Below are positions 35,690-44,385 of a DNA stretch of 64,000 nt, one piece after another; position 1 is the first letter of the stretch; every line of letters begins with the position of its first letter. Source of the DNA: Zobellia russellii (lineage in GTDB: Bacteria > Bacteroidota > Bacteroidia > Flavobacteriales > Flavobacteriaceae); contig NZ_JACSOI010000001.1 in the NCBI RefSeq assembly GCF_018728565.1, positions 1,240,001 through 1,304,000 on the forward strand. Reading direction: 5' to 3'. A program made the position numbers and the translations under genes. A model generated the notes under the pieces. It was not told where the DNA came from. It was given only the letters and a program-made list of their open reading frames with translations, and ran no database searches.

Positions 35690-36829
35690 ATGTCAGCAGT
35701 TAAAAAGGTACTTGTAGTCGGTGGAGGAATAGGAGGTCAATCTGTAGCGATAGCATTGGCAAAAAAAGGTGTAGAGGTTGAAATTGCAGAACGCTTGGAT
35801 GCATTTAATGTGTATGGAGTTGGTATTATCCAACAATCTAATGCCCTTAGAGCATTAGATAGAATTGGTCTTGCTGATAAGACCATGGAAGAAGGCTACC
35901 CATACGGACAGTTGAAAATGTTCACTGCAGGTGGGCATTTTTTAGGACTTGCCGGTGCACCTCCTGTAGAGAAATATCCTAGCCATAATGGTATTTCTCG
36001 TAGAACACTTCATGAAATCATGTATGAAGAGGCCATAAAAATCGGAGTGATTTACAAAATGGGAACTACAGTTACAAAAATAGATAACAATGAAAATGAT
36101 GTAACGGTAACCTTTACAGACAATACCCAAGGTACCTATGATATTTTAATAGCATCGGATGGAATAAACTCTGATATGCGTGCTTTAATTTTTGGTGAAT
36201 TTAAACCTCGCTATATGGGTGTTTCGGTTTGGAGATATGCGTTTAAAAAGCATGAGGACTTAGATACTGCTTATATGTATTATGGTAAGCGAAGTAAAAT
36301 CGGTTTTATTCCAATGTGTGATAAAACAATGTATATGTTCTTGGTATCGGCAGAAGGTGCTGATAATCCTTGGATAGAAAAATCGGCCTATATACCTATG
36401 CTGAAAGATTATTTAGCTGAGTTCCCGGTTAAAATTGCCCAAGATGCAAGAGAACAGATTACAGATCCAAACCTGGTAAATTATCGCCCAATCGAAGCAA
36501 GCCACTTACCAGGCCCTTGGTTTAAAAATAGGGCGATTGTTATAGGCGATGGTGCACATGCAACGGTACCACAACTAGGTTCAGGTGCCGCTTTGGCTCT
36601 TGAAGATGGGGTTGTTTTAGCAGAAGAATTAGAAAAAGCTTCTACAGTTGACGAAGCTTTTAAAGCCTTTATGAAAAGACGCTACGACCGTTGTATGGCC
36701 ATTGTAAATGCTTCTGAGACATTGGCCGAATGGGAGCTAATGGAGTTTGAAGGAAAACCGTTACCAGAAGGAGCTAATTTAGGTAAAGTAATAGGCCAAG
36801 CAGTAGGTACTTTAATGGCTCCATTTTAA
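35690..36829 (+). CDS. FAD-dependent aromatic monooxygenase
   Basis: 379 aa from the ATG at 35690 (MSAVKKVLVVGGGIGG); an upstream in-frame ATG at 35633 lies inside the previous gene. FAD motifs are VLVVGGGIGGQSVA and VIGDGAHATVPQLGSGAALALEDG, as in salicylate hydroxylase-like and 3-hydroxybenzoate 6-hydroxylase-like enzymes. It probably hydroxylates the ring to create a vicinal diol for the dioxygenase. The exact substrate is not deducible. Confidence 0.9.
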   Translation: MSAVKKVLVVGGGIGGQSVAIALAKKGVEVEIAERLDAFNVYGVGIIQQSNALRALDRIGLADKTMEEGYPYGQLKMFTAGGHFLGLAGAPPVEKYPSHNGISRRTLHEIMYEEAIKIGVIYKMGTTVTKIDNNENDVTVTFTDNTQGTYDILIASDGINSDMRALIFGEFKPRYMGVSVWRYAFKKHEDLDTAYMYYGKRSKIGFIPMCDKTMYMFLVSAEGADNPWIEKSAYIPMLKDYLAEFPVKIAQDAREQITDPNLVNYRPIEASHLPGPWFKNRAIVIGDGAHATVPQLGSGAALALEDGVVLAEELEKASTVDEAFKAFMKRRYDRCMAIVNASETLAEWELMEFEGKPLPEGANLGKVIGQAVGTLMAPF

Positions 36830-36839
36830 TAAAACACAA

Positions 36840-37799
36840 ATGAAATTAGTAACATTCCAAAATAAAGAAGGGTCTATACAGACCGGATGGTTAAAAGCAG
36901 ATGGCGTTGTTGGCATGCAAAAGGCAGATGACCGCCTTCCTAATGATATGCTTAGTTTTATAGATGACCATGAAAGCTATTTCCAAATAATAAAGGATAA
37001 TAATCTAGAGGAAATTGACCCACACTATAATTTAGAGGAAATAAAATTATTAGCGCCACTACCCAACCCGAGAAGCTTTAGAGACTATGTTGCCTTTGAA
37101 CAGCATATGTTGAATGCATCCAATTCTTTCGGACATACCGTTAGTCCAGAATGGTATAACATTCCTATTTTCTATTTCACCAATCACCAAGCCATTTATG
37201 GCCCAGAAGATAAGATAAAGAGACCTGAGAAAGAAACCAAATTTGACATTGAACTAGAAATGGCCGTCGTCATGGGTAAAAAAGGCGCGGATATTAAAGC
37301 CGAAAATGCAGATGACCATATTTTTGGTTATACAGTATTTAATGATTGGACCGCGAGGGCAATACAAAGACAAGAGATGACCGTGCCACTAGGACCGCAT
37401 AAAGGAAAGGATTTTGCCAATGCAATTGGCCCTTGTATTGTAACCAAAGACGAGTTCGAAAAATATCGCTGCACCATTTCCAGGGATACCCATCCGGAAC
37501 ATTTAGCAATGCCCTTAACCACAAATGGGCGATTTGACTTAAAAATGACTGCTCGCATTAATGGAGAAACTATGTGTGAGGGTAATTATAAAACCGTGCA
37601 TTGGACTTTTCCACAAATGATAAAAAGAGCTTCAGAAAATAATGTTCAGTTAATGCCTGGTGACATTTTAGGTAGTGGTACCGTTGGATGGGGAAGTCTT
37701 ATTGAAAATAACTTTTCGGTTCATAGACCATTGGAGCCTGGGGACGAGGTTGAATTAGAGATTGAGGGGATTGGGGTGTTGAGGAATAAAGTCGTTTAA
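36840..37799 (+). CDS. Fumarylacetoacetate hydrolase-family protein
   Basis: A 319-aa FAH-fold hydrolase. The metal-binding Glu residues are in KFDIELEMAVVMGKKG, and FGYTVFNDWTARAIQRQEM and GPHKGKDFANAIGPCIV are characteristic of the family. It would hydrolyse or decarboxylate a 2,4-dioxo or oxo-enoate product and so end the pathway in central metabolites. It lies 10 bp after the monooxygenase gene and is the last gene of the operon. Confidence 0.9.
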   Translation: MKLVTFQNKEGSIQTGWLKADGVVGMQKADDRLPNDMLSFIDDHESYFQIIKDNNLEEIDPHYNLEEIKLLAPLPNPRSFRDYVAFEQHMLNASNSFGHTVSPEWYNIPIFYFTNHQAIYGPEDKIKRPEKETKFDIELEMAVVMGKKGADIKAENADDHIFGYTVFNDWTARAIQRQEMTVPLGPHKGKDFANAIGPCIVTKDEFEKYRCTISRDTHPEHLAMPLTTNGRFDLKMTARINGETMCEGNYKTVHWTFPQMIKRASENNVQLMPGDILGSGTVGWGSLIENNFSVHRPLEPGDEVELEIEGIGVLRNKVV

Positions 37800-38726
37800 A
37801 TTTGTAAATTATCTGTTTAATTCGTGGATTCGATTTACTTAAGTTAGCTTCATTTATTTAAAAGCATATTCTAGAATGGAATAGTATATTTAAAATAAGT
37901 TTAGCTGATTTCCTTGTTGAAACGTTTTATTTAGTATAAGACAACTATCCTTTTTAGGTGCAATTGCAAGGTTGAAGCCCGTATTTCCTATTTCGTTGAT
38001 TTTAATCATCACATTTAGAGTGTACCTTTATTTAATATTTCTAAACTAATTTCGGAATATTAAGGCATTGCGTATTTTTTAATGGCGTCATACGCTTTAC
38101 CATCACATTGATTCATTTGAGAATTTGAGAAAATTATTCTATCAGTTCCTATAAAGAATATTATTTATAGTTTGATAATAGGAGAATTGCTCCGAAATAT
38201 TTTAAACGAAACTTACAGATCAACAAATTCATACTTCCCTTGTCTTAAATCAAAAAATAAAGCATAAATGAAAAACTTAAACAGGGTTCAAATCAAAATC
38301 AGTATTATTAAATCATATCAAACCCTCAAAATTAAGACGTATCATTTATAAAATACTACAGGATTCTTCTGGTTCATTATTTTTTTTACTCAAGTGCAGC
38401 AACGACCGGTTTCGCTCAAACTTTATTTTCGCAAAACTATAACTTTGTTAATGGCGCTTTTCGCAATATTTTAATGCCCCACCTATACTTATAAAACTGC
38501 TTTAAATTTGTGCGGAGAATGTTAATTTGTAATTTAATTCCAAAGTTTCTATAGAATAGTATATTATTTTTAAGTATGCTTTTTTTAAAAATTACCGAGA
38601 GTAGAATGCCAAATATCCGGAACACCATAGAGCAAGATATAGGAACATTAACCAGCAAATAGAGATTTAAAATTCTGGTATTTTTAAGCTTTTAAATATT
38701 TATGAGTGAAGTTTGTCTGTTCTATT
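37800..38726. other. 927-bp AT-rich intergenic region with a possible gene remnant
   Basis: No intact gene is visible. GAAGCCCGTATT at 37974-37985 matches 12 nt of the dispersed repeat but its surroundings do not, so it may be a decayed copy. Around 38390-38440 one + frame reads SSAATTGFAQTLFSQNYN, like the end of a secreted protein's signal peptide, but the frame is broken on both sides. It is probably a decayed junction between the catabolic cargo and the integrase module. Confidence 0.4.
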
Positions 38727-39155
38727 TTAACTCTTCAAGTAAATAATGTTACATGTTTTGACATCATAATATGGGATTCTATTATATACATCTTTGCCTA
38801 AATTGTAGATAGGTAAATAACGAGATTTAAGAAATGCTTTTAAATCTTCAATATCTTTTTTAGTAGCAGGTTTGTTAGCATAAGGTGTTACAAAATCCTT
38901 TGCTATTTCTGTAACAGCAGCTCCTGCGGCAGCATTTGCAATTCCTGCTAAAGACATTTTTTCATGAAAGCTCGGCTTTTGTACTAAAACAGGTTTCTCA
39001 TCTATAGTGTTTACATCTGGTACCTTCAATTCTTTAATCTGTTGGTTGTTTTTCCAGTTTAAACTACGGCAAGAGTTGCTACAGAACTTTTGCGCACCTC
39101 TTCTTTTTGGAACATAGTCACCACCACAATACTTGCAAATTTCAGTTTTTGTCAT
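38727..39155 (-). CDS. Zinc-ribbon hypothetical protein in the integrase module
   Basis: A 142-aa protein. The N-terminus has a four-Cys zinc-binding motif, CKYCGGDYVPKRRGAQKFC followed by SNSC. A short Ala/Gly-rich hydrophobic stretch (IANAAAGAAVTEIA, about 72-85) comes next, then a basic C-terminal part. A perfect 38-bp palindrome ends 1 bp from its ATG, so it may be autoregulated. It lies after the integrase and companion genes in the same direction. A DNA-binding or excision-control role is possible but unproven. Confidence 0.7.
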   Translation of the reverse strand: MTKTEICKYCGGDYVPKRRGAQKFCSNSCRSLNWKNNQQIKELKVPDVNTIDEKPVLVQKPSFHEKMSLAGIANAAAGAAVTEIAKDFVTPYANKPATKKDIEDLKAFLKSRYLPIYNLGKDVYNRIPYYDVKTCNIIYLKS

Positions 39156-39193
39156 AATTATACGTAAATTAAACGTTTAATTTACGTATAATT
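39156..39193. promoter_or_regulatory. 38-bp perfect palindrome
   Basis: The left arm AATTATACGTAAATTAAAC and right arm GTTTAATTTACGTATAATT are perfect reverse complements, with the centre at 39174/39175. It fills the gap between the companion stop and the zinc-ribbon ATG. It contains the words ATTATACGTA and AAACGTTT, also found separately as palindromes at 1574-1606 after the other companion gene. Low GC argues against a terminator; an operator is more likely. Confidence 0.65.
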
Positions 39194-39942
39194 TATTTAA
39201 GTACTTTTGAATCAATATTGAAAATACGTTTTAATAAAATCGCTTCTGCCTCAGAATCGGAAATAAGAGGTAGTTTTTTATTTTTGCTGCGCTGTGTTTT
39301 CTTATCTGTAGAAGTGGGAAGGTTTTCATGCAGCTCTTCTTGTAAATTTGAAACTCCAGGTATTACATTTTGTATATCCCTAGTATAAAAAAGTTTGGAT
39401 ACATGAGGCAAAGATGACTCTACCGATTTTCCGATATTAAAATTACCTTTCGGCAAAGATTGCATATCGGGATAAAACTGTTTAAGAATTGTTTCAAAAT
39501 GTGACTTGTGAAAATTATATTGGAGTTTAAACAAACCTAGAATAGTGTCCTCTTGAGGTAGTACTTGGGTTATATTTTTATTCAGCCAATTTGTAATAAA
39601 ATGTAAGCACTCAACCTGCTCGAAATATAATTCTAGAATGTAATTAAATTCCTGTGCATTGGAATTTGCTTTTGCATTTAATAATTGACGTGTACTTTTT
39701 TTTAATGTGCTGTCTTTAAGTATTATCATGTAATTGTCCCTACCTGTTTCGTAGCGTGTAGGTCCCTTATAATAATCTATCACTAATATTTTATTACGAA
39801 GTTTTTCGAATTCTATTTCTTTATGGTTTTCTAAGAATTCATTTGAAACTTCATTATCAGGGATGAAAAATAATAGTTCTTCCCACAGCTTTGAGATCAG
39901 GTTCTTGTACAATAGTTCCAAAGAGGTTTTATTCATGTACAT
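39193..39942 (-). CDS. Integrase-companion protein, 249 aa
   Basis: Homologue of 1743-2522, in the same place after its integrase. The ATG at 39942 overlaps the integrase end by 14 bp; the ATG at 39936 would overlap by 8 bp. The similar C-terminal tail (LPLISDSEAEAILLKRIF after a basic stretch) is the clearest shared part. It is soluble and mostly helical. Function unknown; context suggests an accessory factor of integration or excision. Confidence 0.75.
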   Translation of the reverse strand: MYMNKTSLELLYKNLISKLWEELLFFIPDNEVSNEFLENHKEIEFEKLRNKILVIDYYKGPTRYETGRDNYMIILKDSTLKKSTRQLLNAKANSNAQEFNYILELYFEQVECLHFITNWLNKNITQVLPQEDTILGLFKLQYNFHKSHFETILKQFYPDMQSLPKGNFNIGKSVESSLPHVSKLFYTRDIQNVIPGVSNLQEELHENLPTSTDKKTQRSKNKKLPLISDSEAEAILLKRIFNIDSKVLK

Positions 39943-41248
39943 TTTTTAACATTGTTGAGTAATCTTCGGGAAGTTCGGCATCTATATCCCTTAAATATTT
40001 TTCTAAGGCCGTCATGGAAGAATGTCCTGTGATCAACATCAACTTACTTTTAGCCTCAAAAGGGGAGGAGTCCTTCATTAAAGCTCTATAAACCTTAGTT
40101 ATGTAGGTGTGTCTAAAGCTATATAGCCCATAATTTATTCCTAATTTAAAATGCTCTTTAACGACTTTTCTAAAGCGTTTACTGAAATAGTCTCGCCTAT
40201 TATCTACAAGGGTGTCCCATTCGCCGCCAATTTTTTCCGGTGTAAATAAGACGGCTTCTTTATCCAATTTCCTGAGGTCTGGCAAATCGTTCCATAACAG
40301 CTCTGGTATAATTTTGGTTTTTAATGGGCTGTTCTTTGCTTTAAATTGTATTCGTCTATTTTTTATATCAATATCTTTTACTCTAAGTCGGCAGACTTCT
40401 ATTGGTCGTAAAAAGTTATAAGAGATAAATTTAATGTAGAGTAATAGAATTGGGTCATGAACTTCTAAATATTCAAAAATTTCCTCTTGAATATTCTGGG
40501 AATATGTTTTATTACGTTCTGGTGTAGATTTTAGTTTAGGTATTTTCTTTACGAAATTTTGTTCTATGATTTCATTATCTACAAGTACTTGTATAATACT
40601 ACTTAGGTCGGTTTTGTAATTATTTCTTGTTCGTGCACTATTTCTGTGTAACACATCGTTTAAGAATCCTACAACAAGCTTTTTGTTAAGCTCAGGTATG
40701 AATCGTATTTCAGGGTGATTTACTGAAAGCCATTCCAAAAGGTTCTTTATTTTGCTTTGATAATCTCTTTTGGTACTAGTGCTTACCAATTTTTCTTTTA
40801 GCTTCATTCCAAAATCAAAAGCTTCCTTTACTGTCATCGATGTTTTCCCTGGCAGTGGAATGGATTTCTCTAAATTATTATTGGTTAGATCGGCAGGAAC
40901 TGCAACATTGTTTTTGCGATGTAAACTTTGGTGTAATTCTAAGTTATCGGAATAAGGATTATAACCTTGGTTCAGTAGTCTTAATAAAACTTTTCTATAG
41001 ATGACCAAAACGGACATTCTATCTTCTTTGGTCTTATATTTATTTGCGTCCCCGTAGAAAGGAGTTTGACGCTTTAATTTTCCACTTTTAGGTTCCCGAA
41101 AAGAAAAATAGACATACCAGCGTTTTTTTAAATCGCCGTTTGCAGAATATATTTTAGGTGAGGAAAAGGTTCTTTTTAAAGACAAATCGTATGCACTTTC
41201 GTATTCATTTTCGTATTCAAAGGTAACTAACTCCTTAAAATTAGGCAT
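39929..41248 (-). CDS. Tyrosine recombinase (integrase) of the island
   Basis: 439 aa, starting at an ATG that directly follows the T-run of the tRNA terminator. Catalytic residues are Arg in FLRPIEVCRL, the pair in SFRHTYIT, His in ITGHSSM and the nucleophile Tyr418 in EKYLRD. The N-terminal arm-binding region has YVYFSFREPKSGKLKRQ. Candidate arm-type repeats lie inside its own first codons (41187-41218), encoding EYEN-EYES-type repeats. The other integrase (2519-3967) is a diverged homologue using the same target. Confidence 0.95.
   Translation of the reverse strand: MPNFKELVTFEYENEYESAYDLSLKRTFSSPKIYSANGDLKKRWYVYFSFREPKSGKLKRQTPFYGDANKYKTKEDRMSVLVIYRKVLLRLLNQGYNPYSDNLELHQSLHRKNNVAVPADLTNNNLEKSIPLPGKTSMTVKEAFDFGMKLKEKLVSTSTKRDYQSKIKNLLEWLSVNHPEIRFIPELNKKLVVGFLNDVLHRNSARTRNNYKTDLSSIIQVLVDNEIIEQNFVKKIPKLKSTPERNKTYSQNIQEEIFEYLEVHDPILLLYIKFISYNFLRPIEVCRLRVKDIDIKNRRIQFKAKNSPLKTKIIPELLWNDLPDLRKLDKEAVLFTPEKIGGEWDTLVDNRRDYFSKRFRKVVKEHFKLGINYGLYSFRHTYITKVYRALMKDSSPFEAKSKLMLITGHSSMTALEKYLRDIDAELPEDYSTMLKNVHE
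41187..41218. repeat. Candidate integrase arm-type sites, right island end
   Basis: TCGTATGC (41187-41194), TCGTATTC (41199-41206) and TCGTATTC (41211-41218) are three direct repeats at exact 12-bp spacing. They match the pair at 4122-4141 in word and spacing. They lie within the integrase coding sequence, 79-110 bp from the att core. Confidence 0.5.
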
Positions 41249-41252
41249 AAAA

Positions 41253-41279
41253 AAACGGTTTAGCGAAAACTAAACCGTT
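41253..41279 (-). terminator. tRNA-fMet terminator
   Basis: On the - strand AACGGTTTAG, a short loop and CTAAACCGTT form the stem, followed by a T-run that reaches the integrase ATG at 41248. Integrase transcription could therefore come from read-through of the tRNA promoter. Confidence 0.75.
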
Positions 41280-41296
41280 GTTTTTAAATACTTTAA

Positions 41297-41375
<79 letters not shown>

Positions 41376-41459
41376 ATATTGGTTTTTATCTCACTTGTCT
41401 TCCAACTTCAGGTCATTACGCTGACGAGATAAAGGTGCGCTACTATTTGTAACGGGCTG

Positions 41460-41489
41460 CAAATATACAACTGTTTTTTACTTAAAACC
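41460..41489 (-). promoter_or_regulatory. Candidate promoter of tRNA-fMet
   Basis: TATATTTG on the - strand (41467-41460) matches the TAnnTTTG -7 box. A TTG lies about 21 bp upstream. The distance to the tRNA 5' end is about 85 bp. Confidence 0.5.
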
Positions 41490-41567
41490 AAACTTAGAGC
41501 AGAATCTTTTTATGCATACCCTAAAAAATCTCCAAATTCCATACCTTCGGGACTAGCAAGCCTACGT

Positions 41568-42932
41568 ATGGATACAATTAACGATTTTATTTCTGCAGCG
41601 CTGCCCTTTACGGAGTGGCCCATGTTTCTTTTACTTATTGGAGGTGGACTTTTTCTGGTCTTCTATTCTAAATTTTTACCCTACAGGTACTTTGGTCACG
41701 CCATTGCCATAACGGCAGGTAAATATGATAATGATAAGTCAGAAGGAGATGTAAGTTCCTTTCAGGCCTTATCGGCCGCTGTTGCTGCAACAGTTGGTTT
41801 GGGAAACATTTCCGGGGTAGCCATTGCCATTCATGACGGTGGTCCGGGTGTAGTGTTTTGGATATGGGTTACCGCCCTTATCGGTATGTGTATCAAATTT
41901 TATTCCTGTAGTCTGGCCATTATGTTCCGTAGTACGGACTCCGATGGTAAATTGCAAGGTGGCCCCATGTACTATATTACACAAGGTTTGGGGCCAAAAG
42001 CAAAGCCTTTGGCATTATTTTTTGCGGTCTGTGGTCTATTCGGGTTTTTAGGTGTTTTTACGGCAAACCAGTTTACGGAAACTTTTATGAGCGTTGTGGA
42101 GCCCAATGAAACCATAGCCAATTTTGGCGATTTTAATTGGCAGTTGGGTATTGGGGTTGTTCTGGCCGTGGTAACATCGTTCGTCATTTTTGGTGGACTT
42201 ACCAAAATTGCCAAAGTAGCATCAGCCATAGTTCCATTTATGGTGTTGGTTTATCTAGTGGCGGTGGTTGTGGTTATGGTTTTGAACGCTTCGCAGATAA
42301 TACCTTCATTAAAGTTGATAATTACGGAGGCCTGGAATTTTAAGACCGTTGTAACCGGGGGGTTCTGGGGTCTGGTCATTATTGGGGTTCGTAGGGCTAT
42401 GTTTTCCAATGAAGCAGGTTTGGGTAGTGCGCCTATGTACCATGGTCAGTCCAAAACGGATAACCCTATTAAAGAAGGGTTGGTTGCCATGCTCGGCCCT
42501 TTTATAGATACTATTTTGGTATGTACATTTACTGCCGTAGTCATTATATTAAGTGGAGCTTATTTGGAGGATGGAAGCGGAATTGTAATGACCCTTTCGG
42601 CATTTGAGACTACATTGTTCGGTTATGGCGATGTTTTGCTCATGATAATTGTTACGGCATTCGCCTTTTCTACCTTGTTTACGTATTCGTACTACGGTGT
42701 AAAATGTCTTTCTTTCTTGACCAATGCAAAAATCGGCAAGTTTTATAACTGGTATTTTGTACTTATGATCGTATTTGCGGCCGTAGCTTCTTTGGATTTG
42801 GTAAAGAACCTTATAGATCTTTCCTACGCTTTAATGGTCATACCCAATATGATTGCCGTACTTTTGCTGGCACCAAAGGTGAACAAAGAGGCAAGAAAAT
42901 ATTTTCAGAGGTTAAAAGGTGAGCACGGATAA
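41568..42932 (+). CDS. Alanine/glycine:cation symporter
   Basis: A 454-aa AGCS-family Na+-coupled amino-acid carrier with about ten or more hydrophobic segments. GNISGVAIAIHDGGPG and GGFWGLVIIGVRRAMFSNEAG-like stretches are family hallmarks. Its end overlaps the SpoU-type gene by 14 bp. It is the first gene of the chromosomal core after the island. Confidence 0.92.
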   Translation: MDTINDFISAALPFTEWPMFLLLIGGGLFLVFYSKFLPYRYFGHAIAITAGKYDNDKSEGDVSSFQALSAAVAATVGLGNISGVAIAIHDGGPGVVFWIWVTALIGMCIKFYSCSLAIMFRSTDSDGKLQGGPMYYITQGLGPKAKPLALFFAVCGLFGFLGVFTANQFTETFMSVVEPNETIANFGDFNWQLGIGVVLAVVTSFVIFGGLTKIAKVASAIVPFMVLVYLVAVVVVMVLNASQIIPSLKLIITEAWNFKTVVTGGFWGLVIIGVRRAMFSNEAGLGSAPMYHGQSKTDNPIKEGLVAMLGPFIDTILVCTFTAVVIILSGAYLEDGSGIVMTLSAFETTLFGYGDVLLMIIVTAFAFSTLFTYSYYGVKCLSFLTNAKIGKFYNWYFVLMIVFAAVASLDLVKNLIDLSYALMVIPNMIAVLLLAPKVNKEARKYFQRLKGEHG

Positions 42933-43383
42933 TTTTGAACATGAGTTTTTTGGTATCGGTATCCAAAACGGAAAAACACCGGAAAATTTAGGGGTGTTGT
43001 GGCGAACGGCACAAAATCTAGGGGCCAGTTTTATCTTCACGATTGGTAATAGATATGCCAAACAGGCAAGTGATACGCACCATGCGGTGAAGGCCATGCC
43101 TTATTTTCATTATGAAACGTTTGAAGCATTCTATGAAAATTTGCCCAAGGGTGCTATGCTGGTAGGAGTGGAAATGAAGGAAAATGCGGTAGACTTGGAA
43201 ACTTTTGAACACCCAAGACGATGCGTATATTTGCTGGGTGCTGAGGACCACGGACTTTCCAATCATGCTTGTGAAAAGTCGCACCATTTGGTTCGTTTTA
43301 AATCGGTAAAAAGCCTCAATGTGGCCGTTGCCGGAAGTATTGTTATGTATGATAGGAATCTATCAAAACCGCGAATGCGTTAA
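42919..43383 (+). CDS. SpoU/TrmH-type RNA 2'-O-methyltransferase
   Basis: A 154-aa minimal SPOUT methyltransferase with a GTG start. Motifs are the N-terminal PENLGVLWRTAQNLGA, and LLGAEDHGLS followed by SLNVAVAGSIVMYD, which form the trefoil-knot SAM site. The lack of an N-terminal substrate domain suggests a small tRNA-modifying enzyme; the target nucleotide is not deducible. Confidence 0.88.
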   Translation: MSTDNFEHEFFGIGIQNGKTPENLGVLWRTAQNLGASFIFTIGNRYAKQASDTHHAVKAMPYFHYETFEAFYENLPKGAMLVGVEMKENAVDLETFEHPRRCVYLLGAEDHGLSNHACEKSHHLVRFKSVKSLNVAVAGSIVMYDRNLSKPRMR

Positions 43384-43393
43384 AAGATAAAGT

Positions 43394-44278
43394 ATGGGAA
43401 ATCATAAATCCGGATTTGTAAATATTATAGGTAATCCCAATGTGGGGAAATCTACTTTAATGAATGCCTTTGTAGGCGAGAAACTATCTATAATTACCTC
43501 CAAGGCGCAGACCACAAGGCACCGTATTCTGGGTATTGTTAATGGCGATGATTTTCAGGTGATACTTTCGGATACCCCGGGAATTATCAAACCGGTCTAC
43601 GAACTGCAATCTTCCATGATGAATTTTGTGAAATCTGCTTTTGAGGATGCAGATGTACTTCTGTACATGGTAGAGATTGGCGAAAAGGCATTAAAGGACG
43701 AAGCTTTCTTTGAGAAAATAAAGAACAGTAAGATTCCCGTTTTACTTTTGTTGAATAAGGTAGATACCGCAACGCAAGAGTTGTTGGAGGAGCAGGTGCA
43801 GTACTGGCAAGAAATGCTTCCAACGGTAGAATTGCATCCTATTTCGGCCTTGTCCAACTTCAATATTAAAAATATTTTTGAACGTATAATCGAATTGCTT
43901 CCAGAGGCGCCCGCTTATTATCCAAAAGACCAATTGACGGATAAGCCCGAGCGGTTTTTTGTTAACGAGAATATCAGGGAGAAAATCTTGATGTACTATA
44001 AAAAGGAAATTCCTTATTCCGTAGAAATAGAGACCGAAGAGTTTTTTGAAGATGAGGATATCATTAGAATGCGCGCGGTAATCATGGTAGAGCGCGACTC
44101 TCAAAAGGGTATTATAATCGGTCATAAGGGTGCTGCCCTAAAAAGGGTAGGGGTAGAATCACGTAAAGACCTTGAACAGTTTTTTGGCAAGCAGGTACAT
44201 TTGGAGTTGTACGTAAAAGTCAATAAAAATTGGCGTAGTGATGCCCGTCAGCTAAAACGTTTTGGTTACAATAACTAA
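43394..44278 (+). CDS. era: GTPase Era
   Basis: 294 aa. The G domain has GNPNVGKS, DTPGI and NKVD motifs, and the C-terminal KH domain includes GIIIGHKGAALKRVG. It binds 16S rRNA during 30S maturation. The gene lies 10 bp after the methyltransferase gene. Confidence 0.96.
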   Translation: MGNHKSGFVNIIGNPNVGKSTLMNAFVGEKLSIITSKAQTTRHRILGIVNGDDFQVILSDTPGIIKPVYELQSSMMNFVKSAFEDADVLLYMVEIGEKALKDEAFFEKIKNSKIPVLLLLNKVDTATQELLEEQVQYWQEMLPTVELHPISALSNFNIKNIFERIIELLPEAPAYYPKDQLTDKPERFFVNENIREKILMYYKKEIPYSVEIETEEFFEDEDIIRMRAVIMVERDSQKGIIIGHKGAALKRVGVESRKDLEQFFGKQVHLELYVKVNKNWRSDARQLKRFGYNN

Positions 44279-44385
44279 AACTTCTTAACTATTTGGTAGC
44301 GTTCTTTTAAACATTGGTTGTTTTTTAGCTAACCTTAAAGTGATCCTGAAATTTCATCTTTGGCGATTAATAACCAAACTTGAAG

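Noticed and set aside
37879-37888. GAATAGTATA at 37879-37888 and again at 38554-38563 as further copies of the shared regulatory element
   Set aside because: The partner half TGATTCA is absent or at the wrong distance; only the short word matches.
37974-37985. Third copy of the dispersed repeat
   Set aside because: Only 12 nt match; the hairpin and the rest of the block are missing.
38437-38658. 73-codon - strand ORF in the island intergenic region
   Set aside because: No domain or signal feature; AT-rich chance frame more likely.
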